Shown: positions 36,901-49,000 of the stretch, one piece after another | Layout: each line of letters opens with the position of its first letter | Numbering within the stretch: the stretch's first letter is position 1 | From: Euptelea pleiosperma | Taxonomy: Eukaryota > Streptophyta > Magnoliopsida > Ranunculales > Eupteleaceae | Length of the DNA stretch: 64,000 nucleotides | Reading direction: 5' to 3' | Assembly: GCA_035048495.1 (NCBI GenBank) | Contig: CM068549.1 | Location: forward strand, 11,704,000-11,767,999 | Position numbers and translations under genes: made by a program | Notes under the pieces: generated by a model | The model's database searches: none | The model's input: the letters and a program-made list of their open reading frames with translations, nothing else | What the model was told of the DNA's origin: nothing

Positions 36901-39900
36901 CACATTTATTTGGAATAGTTGGTTGATAAGACGATCCACAGTTAAAATCTTATCTAGGGCCATCCAAACAAACTGATGCACGCATGAGTAGTGACAGCAA
37001 TCATCATGTCCCTATTTTGCGAAAAGAGGAAGGGGTCAAGATGGATAACTTGTTCAAAGGGATCCATGGACAGTTAAGTCTATACTAGGAGGATGAGGCT
37101 TAAAAAGACTAAGGAACAATCATAAAAATTAATTTTTTCAAGTGGCATGTACTGATTTTATGCTTAAGGGCAAGATAAACGTGGCATTGTGCTTAAATAA
37201 TTGGGCTGTAGGTAGGCCAAGTCTTATGGATAGTTTGTATGTATTTTATGTTTTATTTGATCCTTAAAATGGCGGGTCGTGAGATTAAGTTAAGATGGAT
37301 TATTTGGTCATAAGAGTCTTGTATTTTATTTTTATGTTGGGTCAAAATAGGAAGTAAAAGGCTCTTTTTGTTCTGCGGAAAATTGGTGCCCCAAGAAATT
37401 TCTTTTCCTGGACAGCGATTTTTCCTCCAAAATTTTTTCTCAGTAGTTTTTTCTTATCGTTTGGTTGTCATGGAAAATCTAGGAAAATTTCTGGAATTTT
37501 TTCTTTACTATTTGTTTGGCAGAAAAACCTGTTATAAAAAAAAATATTTTAGAACAAATATTGTTTACCTACCAATCCCAATAGCATAACCAACACAAGA
37601 AAGTCTACTTTAACTGCCAATATTTCACATTACATCATGTTTTGTATATGAAAACATGTATAAGCTTCACCTGCACTGCATGCAAGTGAAAAATTTGTTC
37701 TATAATATATGAAGCTCTAAAATACATGTCACTCATCAATACTACAATCCATTGCACATTCATATAGTCTTAATAGATCTCTATATTCAAACAAGTAAAC
37801 GTCTTGTTGACGAACAACTATCCATAAGAACGTAGACTTCACCAAGTTAAAATTCTGAATTAATTTGAAGAAGTTCAATTCGATATGGAGAGGTTTTGTG
37901 AAAATTCACCAACATATAGGAGATAGAAGTTTGGAGATTTGATGCATTACACATTTGTCATGTTGCATGGATTCTTCTAAACAGGGAAAGTACCCATGTC
38001 AGACACGTGTTGGAGTGGAGTCTGACATGATACAAATTCTTGTGCGACACTAACAAATTTTGTTTTGTTGTTTCTTTCATTACTTGCAAGATATTAACAA
38101 CATTTTCCATAGTATTGAGTTCTACCTTTAAAATTGAAGTTTTCAATGCAACAAATATAGCATTACACATTTATTCTCTTGTTTACAAGTATATGGTACA
38201 AACCATTAGATATCGAATCACATTATCAACTATTATCCTCATTATTATATAAGAAAACAATTACTTCATTTCACAAAAGTATACTGTCGAGTCCATGAAT
38301 CCTATTTTATGGTTCGTCGAGTCGGACACTTTGCACCCGTGTCGGACTTTGACACCTGTTCCCGTATCAATGTGGCATAACACAATTGTAATATTAACTA
38401 AACTTAAATATATGAAAGAAACATGAAATCATAGAGAAAAATTACTTTTTATTGATGAACAACTTGAAAATACGCTACCTGATGGGCATTTGATCTTGAT
38501 TTCAACCCGTACAAGTTGTTTTTCACTAAAAAATTCTTAACGGAGTGATCTTTTTTCACCTAAGGACCTCCAAAAAGCAAGTGTTAGAGTTCTTAGTTTA
38601 TTTTATGTTCTAGTTATGTTTATGTAGAGTTTTGGGCCCGCAGTTTAAGTTGTGATCTCTTTATGTAAGTGGGCCCACACCACTTAAGTTCAATATATAT
38701 ATACACATATATACTGAAGGAGGAGGCCGAACTGTGCAACATTGACTCTCTTTCTCTCTTTCTTCTCTTCTCTTCTCTTCTCAAACTCTAGTTTAGAATC
38801 TTCACATGGTATCAGAGCACTTCTGATCCTAGTTCTTCTTTCTCATCCATCCACCCTCCGTCTTTTTCATCTTTCTCAGGTTGGCTTACAAATTCTAAGG
38901 TTTTGACACAAACAAAGTTTCAAAAATTCGTTGTTTGAAGTTTGTTTACAGTTAGATGTTTATCTAGGGTGTGTTTGGTGTTTGTTTCTAGTGTTCTTGA
39001 AGATTGAGGGGCTTTTGTATGTGTGTTTGAAGCTCTAAGGTGTAGTTTCCTATTTTTTGTTCTCCGAAGAGATTTATTAGGTTTTTCTTTTTCTCAAAAA
39101 TGTGGAGGACATGTGTTTCTTTACCCTTGTTGCCCCCCAAGGAAGCTTGGATTCTCACCAAGGAAGAAGAGAGCACCCCACAAGAGAATTCTCAATAGCA
39201 AGAGTCAATATATTCCATCATAATGAAAAATTACAACTTAAGGAGTTTATATACTAACTCAAAGCTAACCTAGTCTAATCTCAGCCATCCATGAAATCTA
39301 ATGGCCACAACATAATACAACAACTTAAACTAAAATAGCAAAAGTACAATGAAGTCTCCAAACTTTAGGCTAATTACTAAAACACCCAAAACTCAAAAAA
39401 ATATGAAAATAAGCTTAGAAAACTAATAAAACTATCCAAAAGCTCCCTACGCAGCCCACATGCATCCTTCTAGTGAGGAGCCTTCATGATGCACATGCAT
39501 GTGGAGTCCTCCGCTCCCAAAATCAAGAACTCAAACTGGGGCCCAAGTAGTCACCAAAGTATAAGGACAAAGGTGTGGGCCCAGTTTTCCTCCTCCAGTA
39601 CACTCTAGCTAAGGACATGATGTCCTCATCAAGTTATGGTCTAGGGAAGGTTGTTAGGTTGGTGTTGTTTCCTTTGCTTTTTGTGTTTGTTGCTTTGCTC
39701 CTTGCAGGTCATCTCGAGCTCCTAGACTGTTGTAAGTTTTTTTTGGCTTTTGCCTTTTAAATAAATTCTTTATCGACCAGGAAAAATATATAAAAAAATT
39801 CCACAAATTATTAACACATTGAAGTTGAAGGAGATGAAGAAATACTTGCGGCCTTGTACAAGTCAGGTCTAAAACCTCAATTTTAGCATGCCTATCATCT

Positions 39901-42900
39901 ACTCAGTTGTATATAATCCAAGATGCCTTCCACATTGCTTTACAAATTGAAGCAGACTTGAAGAAATCAGCCTTCCGAAAACCTACAATTGAGCATGGGA
40001 AATTCGATAAGAGAATTAATAAGAAGCCTGCCATAAATGCTAACTGTGGCAGGAGTATCGAGTGAGAAAGACCCAAAAAGTAGATGAACGACCCACATCA
40101 TCTTACAAATGTGGAGGACAAGGTCATTTTGCTTTTGAATGCTCGAGTAAAGAAACAACACTCATGGAAGGAACAACAGAAAAAATGAAGTGGACGAGGA
40201 GTTGAAACTCTATTACCTTGATCCTATGGATGGAGATAGGCTCGAACTGATGCTGGAAAAGTATTGACCATACAGTCGCAACCAAAAGATAATGATTATT
40301 GGAAATGCCACAACATCTTTAGAACTACAGTAAAATGTGAAAATAAACTATGCACCATAGTTAGAGATAGCAATGGAAAATGTTGTTGTGAAAGAGGTGG
40401 TCCATAAACTCAAATTACCAACTGAGCCACATCCATAGCCATATGAAGTTGCTTAGGTGAATGATGGTATGAAGATTAGTAAATTGAATATGTCTCATTT
40501 AATTTTCATTAGTACCATATTCTGATAAAATCTGGTGTGATGTTATTTCGATGAAAGTGGCACACAATGTTGTATAGGATAGACACATGTTGTATAATGG
40601 GCGGATGAAGACTTATTCGTTCAAGCACCTAGACAAGCACTCACCTTGAACCCTTGGAAACCTAAAGAAGGCAATACTCCAAGGACAAGTTGTTTCATGC
40701 ATTTCAAGTATTTGTCAAATAAGTCATCAAAGAGCAGACAAAGGCCCACATCTCTGTGCAATATCTCCCAAAGGTTTAGCAAAACTCCAAGAAAAGCTGA
40801 AGTATGTTTGATCTTTAATGAAATGAAGAGAAGAATAACAAGCCTTTTAACTTGACAAGGTCGAGTTCTTTCAAGCACTCCTTTCTCTTTTCGGGGTTGA
40901 GTTTGTGATGCTAGAGCAGGTGGGAAGTCTAGTCCAAGGTTTTTCACTAGTGCTTTTAAGAGGGAGGGCCAAATACCTATGGAGCATCCTACTGTTTGCA
41001 GTCTTGTGGGCTATACGGAAAGAAAGGAATGCAAGAATTTTTGAGGGAAAGGAAGATGACGTTCCCAAAGTCCTGTTGAAGGTTAAAGTTACCTTGTATC
41101 TCTGGTCCTCCGTGTCTTCGAAGTTTAAAGGATGTTTTTTTTATGCTTTTGTGTTTAGATGGGATGAGCTTCTAGAAGGCTCCTCTTCCTCTCGAAGTGT
41201 TTTTGTTTGTGGTGAGGCCCTCTCTTGGATGTCCTCCCATCCTGTTTCCCTTATTAATGCATATTACTTATAAAAAAAGGGTTGAGTTCTTTCAAGCAGG
41301 GGGCAATTCATGCTGCCTGGACCATAAGCCCAAGAGCTAAGAAACTTGGGCCCAAGAGAAGTCCACTTCAAGTCCCATGCACAAGTGAACTCCACGAGAG
41401 TCCTTAGATTAGGATAGGATTTACTTTATTAATGTTTTAATGTAATTAGGACTTCATTTCGTATTGTACTTGATCAATGACGGATCACTGGTGAGTTTGG
41501 AATTATCGCCCTCCATGGAGAGGGGGAGAGGCAAAGCCAAGGTTCGAAAAGCGCCTGGAGCCGTTAGTGCCAAAGACCCCTAGGGTCTGGAGAATAGAAC
41601 CTCAGACGGAGGTGACCGGAAGGAGCTTCAGAGAGGTTGCTGGTCTTAAATCGTTCCCCCTCAACGGGGGGTGTTCAATCCTCGCGCGAGACTCGGGGGT
41701 CTTCATAGCGCCAGATAACGAAGGAGTCCAAGATAGACTGGATTTCCTCAAGAGCTGTCTGGTAGGACGTTTTGATAAAGACTCTGGGAACCTCTCTACT
41801 GTTCAGCAATGGGTAAATCGACACTGGAGAGTAGGAGTAGGGGCGAGGATCAGAAAGATGTGCAATAATCTCCTACTCTTTATATTTCCATCGGTGAAGG
41901 AAGCTTTGCGCATACTTAAAGAAGGAAGCAGACTCTGCAGTGACGCGTTCCTCTTCTTGGATGTGTGGAGTATAGCGGCAGGGAGATCAGTGCTACGAGA
42001 AGAGCAAGAGTTTGGATGGCTCAGAGTTTTCGGGCTACCACTTCACCTTTGGTGCTCCTCGGTGTTCAAAGTTATTGGCGACCTCTGTGGAGGCTTTGTC
42101 GAGGTGGATAGGGATTCACTCGAGCTCACAAACGTGGAAGGGATTAGAGTTAAAGTCAGGAGAGGGGGGGACCTACCAGACTCACTGAACTTTTACAGCG
42201 AGGGAGTAATATCTATAGTGAAAATCTTGATGGAAAGCACCCCTGGTTTCTTCCAGGCACCGCCGGATATCTACACTTCCACTAGGGTTGGCAAGGTAGC
42301 AGAGCTAACAGATCTAGTTGCTCGTGTGAGGAACGAAGAAGGGGGAGCTCCAAGGAAAAGACGTGGGAGAAGGACGTACAGGCGGGAGAAGAAGGAATCC
42401 CTAGCGGTGAGGACGTCGACCGGGAGAGGAAGAGACGCAGGGAACCTCCGGCGTCATGGGGAAGGAGACGATGAGGTGGCTTGGACTCACCAGAGGAGGA
42501 GCAATGGAGCTGTGACAGCTGTCAAAGCAGCTGGCGTGGTAAAAGGAGAGGGTACTAGTTCCAACGGGGAGGGCAGTTTTCTACCTCCAATGGGAGGTCG
42601 CAGTACAAGTAGGGGGAGGAGGTGGAGGTCTGTAGCCTCAGAACAGGTGTACGACGAATGTCAAGGGCTCTTTAAATTCAAATTTGAAGGGTAAGGTGGG
42701 AGTGGACACGTGGGCTGAAGAGGGCACTACCTCCTTTGGGAATAGGAGCCTTTCTCGTAGCAGGTGGCCAGATGGGCGCCATGGCAAGCGACATGTGGAC
42801 AGAGGGCGAACACATGCCAATCACAGGCACGGGAAGGTGCAGGCGCACGTTTCCCAGAAAGGTGCGAATCACCATAGCAAGCCCTACCAACTAACCTCTT

Positions 42901-45900
42901 ATATTAGCCCGCTTGGGATTGTTCATGGTGCGACGCATTTCGGTAGGACTACCGAAGCGGACCATCGGGGAGCTATTAACTCGCAGGTCAAAGGAGGAAG
43001 GTGCACCACTAACTCCTATACGCGCCACCGTAAGGAGGCTTTCCCCACAATAGGTAAGGGCAAACAAGTTATTGTTGATGTTAGTAGACCATGTACCAAA
43101 ACCTCTGATGATAGACGGCGAGGTCTTATCTATAAGCCTTTCTATTCTAAAGGCGAGTCATCCAGGGGCGGTATACCACCACTACAGTCTATCGACGAAG
43201 TGGGGAAGGAATATATCCCAGACGAAGAAGAGGCAAAGAAATACGAAGCCCATCGCAGACAACCAGACACGGAGGAAGGGGTCGTATCTCTAGGCAACGG
43301 TGATACCCGACCCTTTGAAGCAGAGAAGATGGTGGTCGACTCTTCAGAAGGGGGTCTCCAAGGTGTCCACAACATCTATGGCGGTGATAGCGACGGAGAC
43401 GAGACTTGTAGCAACAACTCAGAAGAGCAGGAGGGTGAAATCGGCTCTGAGGTTAGGCCTCTAGAGATCCTATCTGAAGGGGAAGAACTTGGAGAGGAGT
43501 TTGTGCCTAACTCCCAGGTCTGTCTAACAAATCCCGACCCGATTGTGGATGTGCCTCCCCCAGAAATAGTCATCGGTTTCCAGGAGAAGACGGGGGTTAA
43601 TGTAGGGATGGAGTTGGTCTCAGTGGAGCAGGGCGAGGACTTACACCCGATCTCTGTAATGCCAGCTTCCGGGAGGCACTACTCCAGGAGAATCGTAGAG
43701 GGTCAGAACAGGAATAGGTGGGCAGAAGAAGTTGAGAGTCATGGAGAGGTAACTCCAACCCCAAGCAGTGCAGCTCTAGCCCTGGTCCCAGTGGAAGAGG
43801 AGAGAGTCGATTGGGAGAATGAAGGAGTGGCATCGGAATGGGTACTGAGGAAGATAATGGACTTCAGTAGCTTCTTGAGGCTGTCCTACGGTGGTCACGA
43901 GAAGGAGGTGTTAGACCTGTTTAGAGCAATTGAGCTCAAACATTTGGCCAGTTGCCCCAAGGAGGAGGGGGAACTATCAGATGGTGCAGTGGCCATCAGA
44001 GGAGAGGAACCTGAGGGAGAGGAAGGAGGCACTATGGTGGCAGCATAACTCATCTCAGTGGGCGGTAGTCAGGAACTGGTGGCCCACAACTCTCCACCTT
44101 ATAGAGGAGTGGGGAAGAGGAGAACTACCCTCACTAGGGAAATCCAAAGCCTGGTGGACGGTCGGAGCCAAATGGAGGTGATTGAAGGAAGAAGCAGTAG
44201 AAGGAAGGGGAAGGGGAAGTTAGTCAGTGCAACATGAAGCTAAACATTTTATCGTGGAATGTTAGGGGTCTCGGAAATGGGGAGAGAAGGGCGGTCTGTA
44301 GGGTCCTTTTTCAGAAGTGGAAGGCTGACATTGTGATTATGCAAGAAACCAAGAAGGAAGTAATTTCAGATAGGGAGGTATTGGACCTTTGGGGAAGGCC
44401 AGACTGTGGTTGGGTAGCTCTCTCAGCAAGGGGTATGGTAGGCGGTATAATAGTCATTTGGGACAAGTCCAAAGTCACGGTGGATGTCACGCCCCCAAAT
44501 CCGATATTTGGTCATATCGACCTTTCTCGTATCTTGAGGAGCGATCTGATCATACAAACACACAGTTAAACAAAACTGGTATCAGGATGCAGCGGAAATA
44601 CACCGGATAATTTTTCATTTTGTTTAAACAATCCATAAGACGAAACGCACTTCATTGACACATTAATAATGTTAGAGGATCTCTCACCTCAAATAAAACC
44701 GTAATATGCCCATCCAAAAGAAAACATTGTATATATATCGTACTCCAAAATACATGTTACTAAACGGTCAAACGACCTACATAACTCATGTATCCTCTAC
44801 AAGATAGAAGACTTAAACAAAATATAACATCGTCTCTAGCACAAGTCTATCAACAGAAATGTTGGAAGCATAAGACCAACTTCCCCTTATCCTTTCCTGA
44901 AAACAAAACATTTTAAAACGATGAGCTAGGGCCCAGTAAGTACATTCCTCATGCGTAAAACCACTTAAATCAGCGACTTGTTTATTTTAAAACAAATACG
45001 ATTTGCAAATGAATTTCACACGTAATTCGACAAAACTCAATTCTTCATCAATTACTTACGTAGAACTTCGAATACAATGAAGACTTTTCATATAACAGTC
45101 AACCTTTCTCTTATCAGAATACCCGTGACCATTTCTATAAAGTCAAACTATCAATTCTGATGTATTCTGTACCAACATTTCATCGGTCCTAGTGTACGAT
45201 GTCAACACTTCTAGTCCACAAGTAAACTCCCTAATGTGCACACTAATTGTTTCATTAGGTATCCTCTCTCCGGATTCCCTAATTTTCTTTTAGGTATAAA
45301 TACCCGAGGGGTCTCATGAATGAGACAACGCCTCTTCTTTAGGGGACTGGAGCCCCAAGGGGTCTTAAGGAAATAAGACAACGCCTGATGCTTTAGGGGA
45401 CTAAAACCCCAAGGGGTCTCAAAGAAATGAGACAACGCCTGATTCCAACTAATCTGATATTCCACATTCCCAATCACGTTTTTATTCATGTCCTTAATCG
45501 TATTTATATGCATAAAATAATAATATTTGTAGAAACATCTATACATGCATAACATTCATATTTTTGCATTTTGAAACTAAAAATAAGAACATTTAAGCCT
45601 TATTAATATCTTAGAAAGCGAATACATAAAACGGATGAAAAACGCATATATCTCATTTTAAATGAATTTGAGCATGACTTCATCTAACTAAATAGATTAC
45701 ACATGTCCTCATTTATCATAATTTCATGCTTTTAAGATTACAAGAAATTATCAATGCATTTACACATTTTATGTGGAAAATATAAGAATTGAGATTTTTC
45801 CTTGCTAAAATTTAACAGATAACAAGAATAACATTTTCAGACATTTTCCCCAAAAATAATAGAATTTTCTAGAATTTTTCTACAATATTCTGTGAATTTT

Positions 45901-45983
45901 CTACTATTTCAAAAAAAATAAAAAATAAAAAAATATTTATAAATAAATAAATAAATAAATAATAATTAATCAAATAAATAAAT

Positions 45984-46014
<31 letters not shown>

Positions 46015-49000
46015 AAATAAATAAAGGCATAAAATAAATAACTATGTACTTACAAGTGAATACGCTAGAATCCTAAATCCTTGAACCTCGTACGATGCGA
46101 ATCTCGAGGTAGCATGTATCTCGAGGCAGTAGGCCCAACAAAAACTTTTCAAAGGACCTTTTGAATATTTTCAGGAATTCCTAGGAATTTTCTAGAATTT
46201 CTTCTAGTTGAGGGATTTTTTTGCAAATATTCTTACCTCAGGGGTTAGAATGCAAATACCCAAATTGATGTAATTTTCTTAAGGCATGGCCTTGTATTTA
46301 TAGAGGATGAAAATTCAGAACTTTTCATTCCTATCCGATGTGGGACTATAATTTTGAAAATTGTCTTTTTTTTTTTAAAATTTTAATAAAAACTTAAAAT
46401 GTTGCCCAGAACTAAACACAATAACTTTTGACTCGCACGTCTGATTTGGACAAACTTGATACCGATAGAAAGCTATTATTGAGACCTTTAAAATGGCATA
46501 CATATAATATTCAAAGTATTATAAAAAGTCTACTATAATATTGCTAGAAATAGGGTCATTACATCTCACCCTCCTTATAAGGAATTTCGTCCTCGAAATT
46601 GGACATGCCTAATCCGAGAACAAATGTGGATACTTCTCTCTGACGTCAGCCTCCAGTTCCCAAGAGGCATCCTCAATGTTGTGGTGTTGCCACAACACCT
46701 TCACTAAGGGGATCACTTTAGTGCGCAACACTTGTTCTTTCGTGGCGAGGATACAGACAGGTTGTTCAACATATGAAACATCCTCTCGGAGCTCTAAAGA
46801 CTTCCAATCAAGCACGTGAGATGGATCCGGCTCATACTTGCGAAGCATCGAGACATGGAAGACGTCGTGAACTCCGGCCAACTGAGTAGGCAAAGCTAAG
46901 CGATAGGCAACCTCACTAATCCTATCAAGGACCAAGAAAGGTCCAATGAACCTTGGTGCTAGCTTCCCTTTCTTGCCGAACCTCATCACTCCTCTGACTG
47001 GCGATACCTTCAAGAAGACATGGTTGCCGATGGAGAACTCAAGCTTACGGCGATGCAGATTAACATAAGACTTCTGCCGACTCTGCTCTGCAAGGAGACG
47101 TTCTCGAATGATCCCGATCTTCTCAGTGGTCTCCTGTACCACCTCAGGACCAAGCAAGCTTCTCTCACCAACCTCTGCCCAGCACACTGGAGATCTACAA
47201 GGCCTTCCGTACAGAGCCTCATAGGGTGCCATGCCGATGCTCGACTGATGGCTATTATTGTATGCGAACTCCACAAGCGGCAAGTGATCCTCCCAACTGC
47301 CCTTAAAGTCCATTATACAAGCTCTGAGTAAATCTTCCAAGATTTGATTCACTCGTTCTGTCTGCCCATCTGTTTGAGGGTGAAAAGCTGAACTAAAATT
47401 CAACTTTGTCCCGAAGGCACTTTGAAAACTCTTCCAGAACTTCGAGGTGAACTTCGGATCTCTATCAGACACAATGGAGACTGGGATACTGTGTAGTTTG
47501 ACAATCTCTTTGACGTACAATCTGCTCAGATCATCGACACTGTGAGTGGCTCTGACAGCCAAGAAATGAGCAGACTTCGTCAATCTGTCCACGATTACCC
47601 AAATGGAGTCATGGTTCTGACGAGTCTTAGGTAGACCCATCACAAAATCCATTGACACATTATCCCACTTCCACTCTGGGATAGGTAGAGGCTGCAGGGT
47701 GCCTCCTGGTTTCTGATGCTCTACCGAGAAAAGAGCAAGGGCATCGTTTGTAAGATCGACATGGAGAAAGCCTAGGACCATGCGTGCTGGGAGTTCCTAG
47801 ACTATTTACTTGATAGAATGGGGTTTGGATGGAAATGGAGAAAATGGATTCGCGTGTGTATCATGACCATGGTTTAAAATTTCGGAATGTTTCGTATGTT
47901 TCGTTTCATTTTGTAAGGAAACCGAAACGAAACATTGAATATTTCGTATGTTTTGTATGTTTCGGAATGTGTCGTAATGTTTCGGTTTGTTTCGCCGAGA
48001 CAAACCGAGACAATCCGATACAATCCAAAAAAATAAAAATATAATTTAATGATTTTGAATAATATTTCGTAATGTTTCGGAATGTTTCGGAAATGTTTCG
48101 AAAATTTCGTTTTTTCAATGTTTCGTGAATGTTTCGTTTCGTTTCGGAGTTCGTCTCGGTTTTTCACTTGACCGAGACATTCATCCGAAACGAAATTTTA
48201 AACCTTGATCATGACGGCGTCGTTCTCAGTCCTAGTGAATGGCGTTCCGGCTGGTTATTTTGGGAGCTCTAGGGGGTTGAGGCAAGGGGATCCCCCTATC
48301 CCCTTTCTTATTCATTGTAGTGGTTGAAGCTTTGAGCAGAATGATCAGGAGGGCATCGGAAGGAGGTAAGTTTGAAGGGTTCCTCTCGAGTAGTAGAGGC
48401 CCTCGTGTCACTCATCTATAGTTCGCCGACGACATGATTATTTTCGCTCAGGACTCTCATGAACAGTTGGGGCACATTCGTTGTGTCTTGAGATGTTTCG
48501 AAGCGGTATCAGGTTTAAGCATCAATTTGGCCAAAAGCGAAATGTATGGGGTTGGCGAGGTGACGGATCTGAGAGTTCTAGCAAAGACCTTCGGATGTAA
48601 AGTTGGTAGTCTTCCAACGACATACCTTGGGCTCCCGTTGGGGGCCAAGTATAAATCGAAGGCTATTTGGGATCCAGTAGTGGAGAGATTTGGAAAGAGA
48701 CTGAGTGGATGGAAGAAGAAGTATCTCTCTAAAGGAGGGAAGATTGCTCTAATCAAGAGTACGCTATCTAGTCTGCCCATATACTACCTCTCCCTATTTT
48801 CCATTCCGGCGAGTGTGGCGAAGGATTTGGAGAAGAAGATGAGAGACTTTTTGTGGAGCGATAAGTAGGAAGATCACAAGATCCACCTGGTGGACTGGGC
48901 TAGGATTTGTAAGCCCAAGGAGGAAGGCGGTTTAGGTTTTCGATGCCTAAGAGAGATGAACGACGCCCTTTTGGGGAAATGGCTTTGGCGCCTTGGCGAA

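Larger units (their letters stand above)
41481..44484 (+). mobile_element. L1 LINE, 5' part: ORF1 and start of ORF2
   Basis: First part of an almost full-length plant L1. It holds ORF1 (split by frameshift) and the first 84 codons of ORF2, then stops where an antisense gypsy LTR begins at 44485. The element resumes near 47723 in the reverse-transcriptase domain. The 5' boundary is approximate. Confidence 0.85.

Noticed and set aside
42687..44048. 454-codon ORF as a host gene
   Set aside because: It overlaps the end of L1 ORF1 in the +1 frame, precedes L1 ORF2 and ends with an L1 ORF1-type helix. It has no ATG at its start and is best explained as the second half of a frameshifted ORF1.
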